Assembly (NCBI RefSeq): GCF_000204645.1
Contig: NC_015422.1
Location: 1,629,001-1,693,000 of the forward strand
Direction of reading: 5' to 3'
Source of the DNA: Alicycliphilus denitrificans K601
GTDB lineage: Bacteria; Pseudomonadota; Gammaproteobacteria; Burkholderiales; Burkholderiaceae_C
Length of the DNA stretch: 64,000 nt
A program made the translations under genes and the position numbers. Positions 8,712-17,378 of the stretch are shown here, in pieces. Below the pieces are notes generated by a model. The model was given only the letters and a program-made list of their open reading frames with translations, had not been told where the DNA came from and ran no database searches. How positions within the stretch are numbered: the first letter of the stretch is position 1; each line of letters begins with the position of its first letter.

Positions 8712-9878
8712 ATGCGCGCATTCCCCCGCTTCACCCGCCGCCAGATGACGGCACTGGCCGTGGCGGCCGCGGCCCTCGCCGCCGGCCCGGCGCTGGCGCA
8801 GGAGGTGATCAAGATCGGCTACTCGGGCCCGCTGTCGGGCGGCGCCGCGCAATACGGCAAGAACGTGCTCGACGGCATGCAGATGGCCGTGGCCGAGATC
8901 AACGCCGGCAACCCGGAGGTCGGCGGCAAGAAGGTCCGCTTCGAGGTCGTCCCGCTGGACGACAAGTACAACCCGTCCGAGACCGCCATCAATGCCCAGC
9001 GCCTGGTGCAGCAGCACAAGGCGGCGGCCATCCTGGTGCCGCACTCGGGCGGCATCTTCGCGCTGCAGACCTCCAACGAGCGCAACAACTTCATCGTGCT
9101 GGCCTACAGCTCGGTGCCGCAGATCACCGAGCGCGGCAACAAGCTCACGCTGCGCATCCCGCCCGAGTTCACGAGCTACATCGCGCCGTTCTCCAGGTAT
9201 GTGATGGGGCGCTATGGCAAGAAGGTGGCCATGATCGGCGCGGACCACGACTACGGCAAGGCCTGGGCCGCGGCCTTCAAGCCGGGCTGGGAGAAGCTGG
9301 GCGGCACCGTGGTGGCCGAGAACCCCATGAGCTACAACCGCGCCACCGACTTCTACAGCGGCGTGAGCAAGGCGCTGGCCGAGAAGCCCGACGTGCTGTT
9401 CGTGGGCGGCGCGTCCGAGCCCACGGCGCTGGTGGTCAAGCAGGCGCGCGAGCTGGGCTTCAAGGGCGGCTTCGTGGTCATGGACCAGGCCAAGCTCGAC
9501 GAGATGGCCCGCGTGGTGGGCGGCTACGGCCTGCTGGAAGGGGCCATCGGCGTGATGCCCGTGTCGGAGGACACCAAGCCGGAGAACAAGGCGTTCATCG
9601 AGCGCTTCGGCAAGATGTACCCGGGGCGCATCCCCGGCTCCGAGGCGCTGTGGAACTACACCGCCGTGCACGCCACCTTCCGCGCCATGCAGCTCGCGGG
9701 CTCGGCGAGCGACACCAAGGCCATCCACGCGAAGCTGGACGCGGCCTACAAGGCGCTGCCGCCCGAGGTCAACCCCGGCGGCGTGCAGGGCGTGGACCAG
9801 CGCGGCGGCACCGTCACCACGGAGCGCGGCGCGGCCGTGCGCAACGGCAAGGTCGAGCCCATCCAGACCGGCCAGTGA
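8712..9878 (+). CDS. livK: Branched-chain-type ABC transporter substrate-binding protein (LivK)
   Basis: Periplasmic receptor of 388 aa. The N-terminus MRAFPRFTRRQMTALAVAAAALAAGPALA is a Sec (possibly Tat-like, RRQM) signal peptide. The mature protein begins QEVIKIGYSGPLSGGAAQYGKNVLDGM, the type I periplasmic binding fold signature. ADHDYGKAW near residue 178 and NAGNPEVGGKKVRFEVVPLDDKYNP near residue 75 are also typical. A GCAGGAGGCACACCC leader provides the ribosome site. It is the last gene of livHMGFK, followed by a strong hairpin terminator. Ligand is not predictable. Confidence 0.95.
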   Translation: MRAFPRFTRRQMTALAVAAAALAAGPALAQEVIKIGYSGPLSGGAAQYGKNVLDGMQMAVAEINAGNPEVGGKKVRFEVVPLDDKYNPSETAINAQRLVQQHKAAAILVPHSGGIFALQTSNERNNFIVLAYSSVPQITERGNKLTLRIPPEFTSYIAPFSRYVMGRYGKKVAMIGADHDYGKAWAAAFKPGWEKLGGTVVAENPMSYNRATDFYSGVSKALAEKPDVLFVGGASEPTALVVKQARELGFKGGFVVMDQAKLDEMARVVGGYGLLEGAIGVMPVSEDTKPENKAFIERFGKMYPGRIPGSEALWNYTAVHATFRAMQLAGSASDTKAIHAKLDAAYKALPPEVNPGGVQGVDQRGGTVTTERGAAVRNGKVEPIQTGQ

Positions 9879-9923
9879 CGCAGCAGGCCCGCGCCTTGGG
9901 GCGCGGGCCGTGCTTCAAAAACG

Positions 9924-10010
9924 GGAGCTGCCTGCGCTTGCCAGTTCCAGGTTTCAAAGCGAAATTTGCTTGAAAACCTGAACTGGCAAGCGCAGGCAGC
10001 TCCTTTTTTT
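9924..10010 (+). terminator. Large bidirectional hairpin terminator between livK and the CoA ligase
   Basis: Arms GGAGCTGCCTGCGCTTGCC...(9924 on) and its complement ending at 10003 form a stem of roughly 25-30 bp around a short AT-rich loop near 9961-9967, followed by seven T residues (10004-10010). On the other strand the stem is followed by CGTTTTTG, so it may also end the converging ligase transcript. The GCGCTTG core resembles intergenic hairpin repeats common in Comamonadaceae. Confidence 0.88.
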
Positions 10011-10018
10011 GAGAGCGA

Positions 10019-11719
10019 TCAGGGTGCCGAGGTCGCCTCGCTGTCCTGCAGCGCGCGCCACTGCACCTTGCCGGTGCCGGACTTGGGCAGGGCGTCCACG
10101 AACTGCACCAGGCGCGGGCTCTTGTAGGCGGCCATGTGGCCGTGCGCCCAGTCGGCGATCTCCTGCTCGGTGACCTTGCCCCTGAACGCCTCGCGCAGCA
10201 CCACCACGGCCTTCACGGTCTCGCCGCGGCGCGCGTCGCGCGCGGCGATCACGCAGACCTCCTGGATGGCGGGGTGGGCGTACATGAGCGCCTCCACCTC
10301 GGCGGGCCAGACCTTGAAGCCGCTGGCGTTGATCATGCGCTTGAGCCGGTCCACCATGTAGAAGTAGCCGTGCTCGTCGGCGCGGGCCAGGTCGCCGGTG
10401 CGCAGGAAGCGCTTGCCGTTCAGCGTGACGAAGGCGGCCGCCGTGGCCTCGGGCTGGCCCCAGTAGCCCTGCATGACCTGCGGGCCGTGCACGATGATCT
10501 CGCCCACCTCTCCGGGCGGCAGCTCCGCCAGGGTGGCCGGGTCCACCACGCGCGCGTCCACGTCGAAGATGGGGATGCCCAGGCATTGCTTCATGGGGCG
10601 CTGGGGCGGGTTGATGTGCGTGGCGGCCATGGTCTCGGACATGCCGTAGCCCTCCAGGTAATCGAGCCGGCACAGCTCCTGCAGCCGCGTGGCCACGGCC
10701 TCGGGCATGGCCGCGCCGCCGCCGCTCAGGCGCCGGATGCTGGAGAAGTCGTACTCTCCCAGGCGCGGGTTGGACAGCAGATCCACCACCATGGTCACGA
10801 TCATCTGCGTGCCCGTGACGCGGTAGCGCCCGATGAGCTGCGCGGCCGCGTCGCGGTCCCAGCGCGGCAGCAGCACGATGGTGGCGCCGGCGTAGAGCGA
10901 GCCGTTCATGCCGCCCTGCATGGCGGTCACGTGGAACAGCGGCAGCACCACGAGCGTGACCGCGTCCTGCTGCGTGTTCAGCCACTGCGTGCCGGCCACG
11001 GCGTTGTACATGACGCTGCGGTGCGTGTGCATGCAGCCCTTGGGGTGGCCCGTGGTGCCCGAGGTGTAGGGCATGACGGCCAGGTCGTCGGGGCCGGCCG
11101 CCAGCGGCGCGGGGTGCAGGCCCGCGGCGAGCGCGTCGCACCAGGCCACGGCGCCGGGCTCGTCCACGCTCTCGCGCGGGGCGGCCACGAAGGCGGGCAC
11201 GGGCAGGTCGGTGGGCGCGGTGAGGTAGTCGCCGTACGCGGCCACCACGGAGTGGCGCAGCCCGGGGGCCTGCGCGTCGTCGTCGGCCGCGGCCCGGCCC
11301 TCGCGCAGCAGCGGGCGCACCTGGGCGAACAGGTCCTGCGCCGCGAGGATGGTGCGCGCGCCGGCGTCGTCCACGTAGTGGCGCAGCTCCTCGGTCAGGT
11401 TCATCGGGTTGACCGGCACCACCACCGCGTCGGCGCGCAGGATGGCGTAGTAGCCGATCACGAACTGCGGGCTGTTCTGCATGTACAGCAGCACGCGGTC
11501 GCCCTTGCGCACGCCGCAGGCCTGCTGCAGGTGGGCGGCCAGGCGCTCGGTCTCGTCCTGCAGGCGCGCGTAGGACAGGACCGAGTCGTAGAACACCAGC
11601 GCCGCCTTGTCCGGGTAGCGCATGGCGGAGACCTCGATGTTGCGGTACAGGTGCGTGGCGGGCACCGTGAGGTGGCGCGGCAGCAGGTGCGGCCAGTGGG
11701 CGAAGTGGCGGTCGGACAT
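10019..11719 (-). CDS. AMP-dependent acyl-CoA synthetase (fatty/aryl acid--CoA ligase)
   Basis: ANL-superfamily enzyme of 566 aa that activates a carboxylic acid to its CoA thioester through an acyl-AMP. Motif A3 is YTSGTTGHPKGCMHTHRS near residue 220. The A5-type motif is EGYGMSET near residue 355, A7 is LRTGDLARADEHGYFYMVDR near residue 437, and A10 is PKSGTGKVQWRAL at the end with the catalytic Lys. Length is normal. It starts 9 bp after the acyl-CoA dehydrogenase stop, so SDR, dehydrogenase and ligase form one minus-strand operon. The sequence does not reveal chain length or whether the acid is aromatic. Confidence 0.93.
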   Translation of the reverse strand: MSDRHFAHWPHLLPRHLTVPATHLYRNIEVSAMRYPDKAALVFYDSVLSYARLQDETERLAAHLQQACGVRKGDRVLLYMQNSPQFVIGYYAILRADAVVVPVNPMNLTEELRHYVDDAGARTILAAQDLFAQVRPLLREGRAAADDDAQAPGLRHSVVAAYGDYLTAPTDLPVPAFVAAPRESVDEPGAVAWCDALAAGLHPAPLAAGPDDLAVMPYTSGTTGHPKGCMHTHRSVMYNAVAGTQWLNTQQDAVTLVVLPLFHVTAMQGGMNGSLYAGATIVLLPRWDRDAAAQLIGRYRVTGTQMIVTMVVDLLSNPRLGEYDFSSIRRLSGGGAAMPEAVATRLQELCRLDYLEGYGMSETMAATHINPPQRPMKQCLGIPIFDVDARVVDPATLAELPPGEVGEIIVHGPQVMQGYWGQPEATAAAFVTLNGKRFLRTGDLARADEHGYFYMVDRLKRMINASGFKVWPAEVEALMYAHPAIQEVCVIAARDARRGETVKAVVVLREAFRGKVTEQEIADWAHGHMAAYKSPRLVQFVDALPKSGTGKVQWRALQDSEATSAP

Positions 11720-11728
11720 GGGCGGCGC

Positions 11729-12955
<1,227 letters not shown>

Positions 12956-12977
12956 GGGTGTGGTCCTGTTGGGTGGA

Positions 12978-13751
12978 TCAGATGAGACTCGCGCCGCCGT
13001 CGATCACCAGCCCCTGGCCGGTGATGTGGCGCGAGGCCTCCGAGGCGAGGAACACCACGGCGCCCTTGAGGTCCTCGTCGCCGCCGATGCGCCGCAGCGG
13101 CGTGCGCTGGACCAGCGTGGGGCCGAGCTTGTCGATCAGCCCGCTGGCCAGCTTGCTCGGGAAGAACCCCGGGCACAGCGCGTTCACGCGGATGCCGTAG
13201 GTCCCCCACTCGGACGCCAGCGTGCGCGCGAAGTGCAGCGCCGCGGCCTTGGATGTGTTGTAGGCGATGGTGTTCATGCCCGGCGGCGTGCCCTTGAGCG
13301 CGGCCACCGAGGCGGTGACGATGATGTTGCCCCGCCCCTTGGGGATCATCACGCGCTTGCCCACCTCGCGCGAGAGGAAGAAGGGCGCGTTCACGTTCAG
13401 GTCCATCACCTTGTGCCAGGCGGCGTCGGGGTAGTCCTCGGCCTTCTCGCCCCAGGTGGCGCCGGCGTTGTTGACCAGGATGTCGATGGTGCCGAAGCGC
13501 GCGAGCACCTGGTCCACCATGGCCGGGATCTGGTCGAACTTCGACAGGTCATTGACCACGGTCTCGACCTCGTAGCCCAGGCCTTCGAGGTGGGCCTTGG
13601 CCTGCGCCAGCTCGTCGGCCTTGCGCGCCGTGATGGCCAGCCGCGCGCCCATCTCGCCCAGTGCCTCGGCCATCTGCAGGCCCAGGCCGCGCGAGCCGCC
13701 GGTGATGAGGGCGACTTGCCCGGTCAGGTCGAAAAGCTGTTTCACGCTCAT
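12978..13751 (-). CDS. Short-chain dehydrogenase/reductase
   Basis: Classical SDR of 257 aa, probably oxidising a 3-hydroxyacyl-CoA or related alcohol. The cofactor loop TGGSRGLG is at residues 17-24, NNAG at 94-97, and the catalytic set is Ser148, Tyr164 and Lys168 (YNTSK). The Ala-Arg-Lys after strand 2 (ITARKADEL) suggests NADP(H), but this is inference. The start at 13751 is preceded by AGGAG; a longer frame to 13781 adds no conserved sequence. First gene of the SDR-dehydrogenase-ligase operon, 45 bp downstream of a perfect IclR-type palindrome. Confidence 0.92.
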   Translation of the reverse strand: MSVKQLFDLTGQVALITGGSRGLGLQMAEALGEMGARLAITARKADELAQAKAHLEGLGYEVETVVNDLSKFDQIPAMVDQVLARFGTIDILVNNAGATWGEKAEDYPDAAWHKVMDLNVNAPFFLSREVGKRVMIPKGRGNIIVTASVAALKGTPPGMNTIAYNTSKAAALHFARTLASEWGTYGIRVNALCPGFFPSKLASGLIDKLGPTLVQRTPLRRIGGDEDLKGAVVFLASEASRHITGQGLVIDGGASLI

Positions 13752-13795
13752 GGTGGGAATGCTCCTGGGTGGTTTGTGCAATGGAGGGGGGCGAT

Positions 13796-13810
13796 TTCTG
13801 CATTGCAGAA
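13796..13810. promoter_or_regulatory. Candidate IclR operator, perfect palindrome (SDR promoter)
   Basis: TTCTGCATTGCAGAA, identical to 5167-5181. It lies 45 bp upstream of the SDR start, close enough to overlap the promoter. Confidence 0.7.
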
Positions 13811-13885
13811 TTTGAGTGGGGTCATGCTAGCCACCGCCCGCCGCGCCGTCTGTCACCTGCGAAACTCGCGGTGCGGCTGCCATGG

Positions 13886-13900
13886 TTCCGCTTTGCAGAA
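13886..13900. promoter_or_regulatory. Candidate IclR operator, imperfect copy (SDR promoter)
   Basis: TTCCGCTTTGCAGAA, identical to 5043-5057, 90 bp (centre to centre) from the perfect copy at 13796-13810. Confidence 0.62.
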
Positions 13901-13940
13901 CCGATGGGAATGCCGGTCCGTGCGTTTCGGGGGGTAAGCA

Positions 13941-13986
13941 AAAAACGGCTCCAGCGCTTTATAGGCAAGCGCCAGCAGCTATGAAA
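13941..13986. repeat. Comamonadaceae-type intergenic hairpin repeat, degenerate copy
   Basis: AAAACGGCTCCAGCGCTTT, then ATAGGCAAGCGCCAGCAGCTATGAAAA: imperfect arms CCAGCGCTT/AAGCGCCAG with flanking A runs. I recall this pattern (AAAA-GCTNCCAGCGCTT...AAGCGC-GGCTATTTT) as a widespread small repeat of Acidovorax, Comamonas and Delftia relatives. It sits just downstream of the IclR gene and may act as its terminator. Confidence 0.6.
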
Positions 13987-14003
13987 AGTGGGTACTGGCG
14001 CGG

Positions 14004-14801
14004 TCAGCGGCAGAGCGCGGCCTCGATGCGCACCACCATCTCGATCAAGCGCGGGCGCACCTCGGCGAGCAGGAACTCGGGCGGCAGGTTGAACGACGGG
14101 CCACCGCAGTTGATCACCATCGGCGGCAGGCCGCCGCCGGGGTGGAAGGCGCGGGCGATGGCGTTCACGTTGCGCTGCCATTCGCCGAACGAGCAGGTCA
14201 CGCCCAGGCTGCGGTAGTCCTGCAGGGCCTTGTCGATGCCGGCCTGCACCTCGCCCCAGGCCATCTTGTCGCCGCGCGCACGCATCTGCTCCAGCGCGGG
14301 GCTGCGCACCTCCTCGGGAACGGCCGCCAGCCAGGCCCGGCCCATGGCCGAGGTGGCCAGCGCGATGCGCGAGCCCACGTCCAGGCTCAGCGTGAGCAGG
14401 GCCGAACTGCGGCAGTTCTCCACGTAGATCATCGAGAAGCGGTCGCGCGTGCCCAGCGAGACCTCGGCCTTGGCGAAATCGGCCAGCTCCTGCATCAGCG
14501 GGCGGGCGATCTGGCGCACGTCCAGCCGCACCAGCATGGCGCTGCCCAGCGACAGCGTGGCCGTACCCAGGCGGTACTTGCCCGCGTCCTCCACGTGGAT
14601 CAGGTAGCCCAGCCGCGTGAGCGTGTACGTCAGGCGCGAAACGGTGGACTTGGGCAGCCGGCAGCGCTGCGCGATCTCCTGGTTGCCCAGCACCTTGTCG
14701 CCCGAGCGGAAGCACGCCAGCACCTCCAGGCCGCGCGCCAGCGCCGTGACGAAGTGGCGGTCTTCCTTCGGCGGGCGGGGAGCGTTGCGCGGCGCGGGCA
14801 T
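14004..14801 (-). CDS. IclR-family transcriptional regulator
   Basis: DNA-binding regulator of 265 aa. The winged helix is at residues about 20-85 (ALARGLEVLACFRSGDKVLGNQEIAQRCRLPKSTVSRL, then LTRLGYL and GKYRLG), followed by the IclR effector-binding domain with a typical AMGRAWLA segment near residue 152 and a C-terminal NAIARAFHPGG that replaces the common NALAAPV motif. It is adjacent to the SDR-dehydrogenase-ligase operon. Paired 15-bp palindromes upstream of that operon and of livHMGFK are its most likely targets. Effector unknown. Confidence 0.92.
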   Translation of the reverse strand: MPAPRNAPRPPKEDRHFVTALARGLEVLACFRSGDKVLGNQEIAQRCRLPKSTVSRLTYTLTRLGYLIHVEDAGKYRLGTATLSLGSAMLVRLDVRQIARPLMQELADFAKAEVSLGTRDRFSMIYVENCRSSALLTLSLDVGSRIALATSAMGRAWLAAVPEEVRSPALEQMRARGDKMAWGEVQAGIDKALQDYRSLGVTCSFGEWQRNVNAIARAFHPGGGLPPMVINCGGPSFNLPPEFLLAEVRPRLIEMVVRIEAALCR

Positions 14802-14882
14802 GCGCGGATTATCGAGGGCGGCGCGGATCCTGTCCGAAGCGCTATGCTATTTGCACCGATGAACATTCCTAGCAAAACGACG

Positions 14883-15155
14883 ATGAGCACCTACCAAGCA
14901 TTGCTGGAGCAAAAGAAAGCCCTGGACCAACGGATCGCCGAGGCCCGCAAGACCGAGGCCAGGCAGGCGCTGGCCACCGTCCATGCGCTGATCGCGGAGT
15001 TCGGCTTCACGGCGCAGCAGGTCTTTCCGTGGAAGCCCGCGGCCAGGAAGGTGCCGGCCAGGTACCGAGACCCCGTGACGGGTGCGACCTGGAGCGGGCG
15101 CGGCAAGCCGCCCAGGTGGATCAACGGCAAGGACCGGGCGGCGTTCGAGATCTGA
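14883..15155 (+). CDS. H-NS-family histone-like DNA-binding protein
   Basis: Nucleoid-associated protein of 90 aa. The N-terminal coiled-coil (STYQALLEQKKALDQRIAEARKTEARQ) should mediate dimerisation. The C-terminal AT-hook-like domain KVPARYRDPVTGATWSGRGKPPRWI carries the H-NS family core motif. I use the ATG at 14883 because family members begin MSTYQ-; an in-frame ATG at 14859 adds eight residues and neither has a strong ribosome site. It is divergent from the IclR gene and could silence nearby acquired DNA, though no such link is shown. Confidence 0.9.
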   Translation: MSTYQALLEQKKALDQRIAEARKTEARQALATVHALIAEFGFTAQQVFPWKPAARKVPARYRDPVTGATWSGRGKPPRWINGKDRAAFEI

Positions 15156-15170
15156 GCCGGCCCGCGGCGC

Positions 15171-16400
15171 TCAGCCCCGCCGCGGCGCGTGCCGGCGCGC
15201 CAGCGCCGCCGATGCCGCCAGCAGCACCAGGCTCGTCGCCAGCATGAGCCACAGCGTGCCCGCGTGGCCCCAGCCGTCGAGCGCGAAGGCCAGCGCCACG
15301 GGCGCCGCCGCCGAGAGCACGAAGGCCGGCTTCAAGACCGCGCCGACGATGCGCCCGTAGCTCGCCGTATCGAACAGCAGCAGTGGCATGGCGCCGCGCG
15401 TGATGGTGGCGATGCCGTTGCCAGCGCCGTAGAGGAAGGCGAATGCCGCCGCGCCGTACAGCGTCGTGCCCACCACGAGCGAGACCGCGTAGCCGCCGGC
15501 CAGCAGGGCGCTGGGCAGCAGGTTGAGCCGGATGGCGTTGTAGCGGTGGCCCCAGGCCACCACCCACACCCGTCCCGTGAACTGCCCTATGCCCAGCAGC
15601 GCCGACAGCGTCACGGCCACCGAGGCGCTCCACCCCAGCCCCCGCAGCAGCTCGATGAAGTGCGCGGAGATGCCGGTCTGCATCACCATCGCGAGCACGG
15701 CGACGAGGCCGTAGAGCAGCGTGTCGGCGCGCGCCGGTGCAGCCCCGGGCCCGCCGGCCGGGGCCGCATGCCGCGGCGCATGGGCCGCGACCCGCGCCGC
15801 CGGAATGGCCAGGTGCAGGCCCGAGGCCAGCAGCAGGAACAGCGCATACACCCCCAGCGCGCCGCGCCAGCCCAGCGCCTGCGCGAGCGCCTGCCCCAGC
15901 GGCCAGAACACCGTGGAGGCCAGCCCGCCGAAGAGCGTGATCTGCGACATGGCCCGCTTGGAGGCCGCGCCGCCCAGGTGGGCCAGCGCCGCGAAGGCCG
16001 CGTCGTACAGCGCCAGCCGCATGCCCAGGCCCAGCAGCGCCCAGCCCGCCAGGTACTGGGCCGCGCCCGTGGTGGTGGCCAGCAGCGCGCAGCCGGCCGC
16101 GCCGATCCAGCAGCCCGTCATCATGGCGGCGCGGCCACCCTGCGCGTCGATCCAGCGCCCGGCCAGCGCCGACGCGCCGCCCATGACCACCAGCGCCAGC
16201 GAGAAGCCGCCCTGCACGAAGGCCGCACTCCAGCCCATCTCCTGCCCGATGGGCCGGCCAAAGACCGCTATGAGGTAGTGCATCGTGCCCCAGGCGACGA
16301 GCTGCGAGAGACCCAGGCACACGACCAGGGTCGCCCCGATGGAGGAGTCGCCCGGCGGCTGCATCGCGGGGCTGGAGGGGAGGGGTTTTCCGTGCGTCAT
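15171..16400 (-). CDS. Major facilitator superfamily transporter
   Basis: Inner-membrane transporter of 409 aa with about 12 hydrophobic segments. The N-terminal helix LVVCLGLSQLVAWGTMHYLI and the loop ALAGRWIDAQGGRAAMM after TM2 match the MFS loop 2-3 pattern. The central loop is Ala/Pro rich (HAPRHAAPAGGPGAAPA). It resembles sugar-phosphate or drug-type MFS proteins of beta-proteobacteria, but I cannot assign a substrate. An in-frame ATG 12 codons later (16364) is an alternative start. It is convergent with the H-NS-like gene, 15 bp between stops. Confidence 0.85.
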   Translation of the reverse strand: MTHGKPLPSSPAMQPPGDSSIGATLVVCLGLSQLVAWGTMHYLIAVFGRPIGQEMGWSAAFVQGGFSLALVVMGGASALAGRWIDAQGGRAAMMTGCWIGAAGCALLATTTGAAQYLAGWALLGLGMRLALYDAAFAALAHLGGAASKRAMSQITLFGGLASTVFWPLGQALAQALGWRGALGVYALFLLLASGLHLAIPAARVAAHAPRHAAPAGGPGAAPARADTLLYGLVAVLAMVMQTGISAHFIELLRGLGWSASVAVTLSALLGIGQFTGRVWVVAWGHRYNAIRLNLLPSALLAGGYAVSLVVGTTLYGAAAFAFLYGAGNGIATITRGAMPLLLFDTASYGRIVGAVLKPAFVLSAAAPVALAFALDGWGHAGTLWLMLATSLVLLAASAALARRHAPRRG

Positions 16401-16554
16401 GGGCTGCCTGCTGACTGTAGCGGCTCACCCGCCCATCCGGGGCGGGGGCAGCGCGAAAATCCTGCGGAGCTGGAAAGCCGGCCTGAAATTCGTGTTATAG
16501 TTCCAGTCTTTCCAGGGTGCACTGCCGAACAGGCGGCGCGGAGCGGAAGAAAAC

Positions 16555-16630
16555 GCGGGAATAGCTCAGTTGGTAGAGCGCAACCTTGCCAAGGTTGAGG
16601 TCGTCGGTTCGAGACCGATTTCCCGCTCCA
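16555..16630 (+). tRNA. tRNA-Gly (anticodon GCC)
   Basis: A 76-nt cloverleaf: acceptor GCGGGAA/TTCCCGC, D-arm AGCTCAGTTGGTAGAGC, anticodon arm CAACCTTGCCAAGGTTG with GCC, T-arm GTCGGTTCGAGACCGAT, and an encoded CCA end. Followed by its own terminator. Confidence 0.97.
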
Positions 16631-16640
16631 GAAATTGCAA

Positions 16641-16664
16641 GGGAAGCCAAGGCTTCCCTTTTTT
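16641..16664 (+). terminator. Terminator after tRNA-Gly
   Basis: Perfect 8-bp stem GGGAAGCC/GGCTTCCC with an AA loop and a run of six T residues. Confidence 0.9.
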
Positions 16665-16769
16665 GTTGGCCGAAATGGTCGCTCGGCGGCGTGCAGGGGC
16701 GCGGCGGGGCATTGCGCTCGCGTGCTGCTCCAGTTACCCTGCGCCGATATACCCTGCCGGGTGGCGGGC

Positions 16770-16812
16770 GCCCCGATGGTGAAATTGGTAGACACTGCGG
16801 ACTTAAAATCTG
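16770..16812 (+). pseudogene. tRNA-Leu(UAA) 5' fragment
   Basis: GCCCCGATGGTGAAATTGGTAGACACTG is a tRNA-Leu 5' half and D-arm, followed by an anticodon arm with loop CTTAAAA (UAA). After 16812 there is no variable arm, T-arm or 3' acceptor strand: no GGTTCGA-like sequence occurs in the next 150 nt. The downstream segment instead forms an unrelated hairpin (CAAGTCC at 16819 with GGACTTG at 16867, inner GCCAC/GTGGC). It cannot yield a functional tRNA and lies 200 bp before the intact intron-containing tRNA-Leu(UAA). Confidence 0.75.
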
Positions 16813-16969
16813 TTTTGTCAAGTCCTTTCTGCTTTCGCCACCAAGCCGGAAGGTCAATAGTGGCAAGGACTTGGGAGCATCCAAGGCGTAGCTTCGCGGC
16901 TCGGCTTGATGGTCAGGAGCCAACTAGGAGCCAGCAGGGAGAGGTGTAGGCTCCAGTGCATCATGTAAT

Positions 16970-17280
16970 GCCCGAGTGGTGAAATCGGTAGACACAAGGG
17001 ACTTGAACAATTTGAGCCCTCCGGGGGAAACCCCAGAGGTGAAGCCCGTCAAAGTCGGCGAACGCCCTGGATGCCCCGGCATCCGAGCCAACGCCGAGCC
17101 AAGCCCAGGCCCAATGCCTGGGAAGGTGTAGAGAGCAGACGGCGGGCACCTACGGCTGCAAGGCTATGGTGAAGGCGTGCTCCAGACCACGAACAGCGCA
17201 CGCGCTGGCGGCGAAAGCCGAAGTGGTAAGAAAATCCCTCGCCGAAAGGCGTGCCGGTTCGATTCCGGCCTCGGGCACCA
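16970..17280 (+). tRNA. tRNA-Leu (UAA) interrupted by a group I intron
   Basis: The 5' exon 16970-17004 (GCCCGAGTGGTGAAATC...GGGACTT) and 3' exon 17231-17280 (AAAATCCCTCG...CTCGGGCACCA) join to an 85-nt tRNA with all arms: acceptor GCCCGAG/CTCGGGC, anticodon stem AGGGA/TCCCT with the 7-nt loop CTTAAAA, long variable arm CGCCGAAAGGCG, T-arm GCCGGTTCGATTCCGGC and encoded CCA. The intron splits the anticodon between U34 and A35, the same position used by the classic cyanobacterial/plastid tRNA-Leu(UAA) intron. Without splicing the anticodon is broken. Confidence 0.93.
17005..17230 (+). ncRNA. Group I self-splicing intron (IC3-like) in tRNA-Leu(UAA)
   Basis: A 226-nt ribozyme without an ORF. The 5' exon end GGACTT pairs with the internal guide GAGCCC (17014-17019), giving the expected U-G wobble at the splice site. 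P2 is capped by a GAAA tetraloop (17027-17030). P3 is GCCC-GTC with GAC-GGC-GGGC. The core strings GTCGGCGAACGCC, CAACGCCGAGCCAAGC and GAAGGTGTAGAGA closely follow the Azoarcus tRNA-Ile intron. P7 is GAGCA/TGCTC where Azoarcus has GACUA/UAGUC, a compensatory change. P9 has GGCGAAAGCC. The last intron base is G, as required. Confidence 0.92.
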
Positions 17281-17287
17281 ATTCAGG

Positions 17288-17319
17288 GGCCGCTTCTGTT
17301 GGCGCAGAAGCGGCCTTTT
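17288..17319 (+). terminator. Terminator after tRNA-Leu
   Basis: Perfect 11-bp stem GGCCGCTTCTG/CAGAAGCGGCC with a 6-nt loop, then TTTT. The T tract reads on into TTTTCAT, similar to the TTTTTCAT target of Tn4371-type elements. Confidence 0.88.
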
Positions 17320-17378
17320 CATAGGGGGCAATGACACGGCTCATCCAAGCGCGTTCAGTCAAGGTTAACTCCGCTGCG

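Noticed and set aside
16813..16969. Second group I intron after the tRNA-Leu fragment
   Set aside because: The anticodon loop of the fragment is uninterrupted, no 3' exon follows, and no P3/P7 core sequence is seen. The hairpin there is unrelated.
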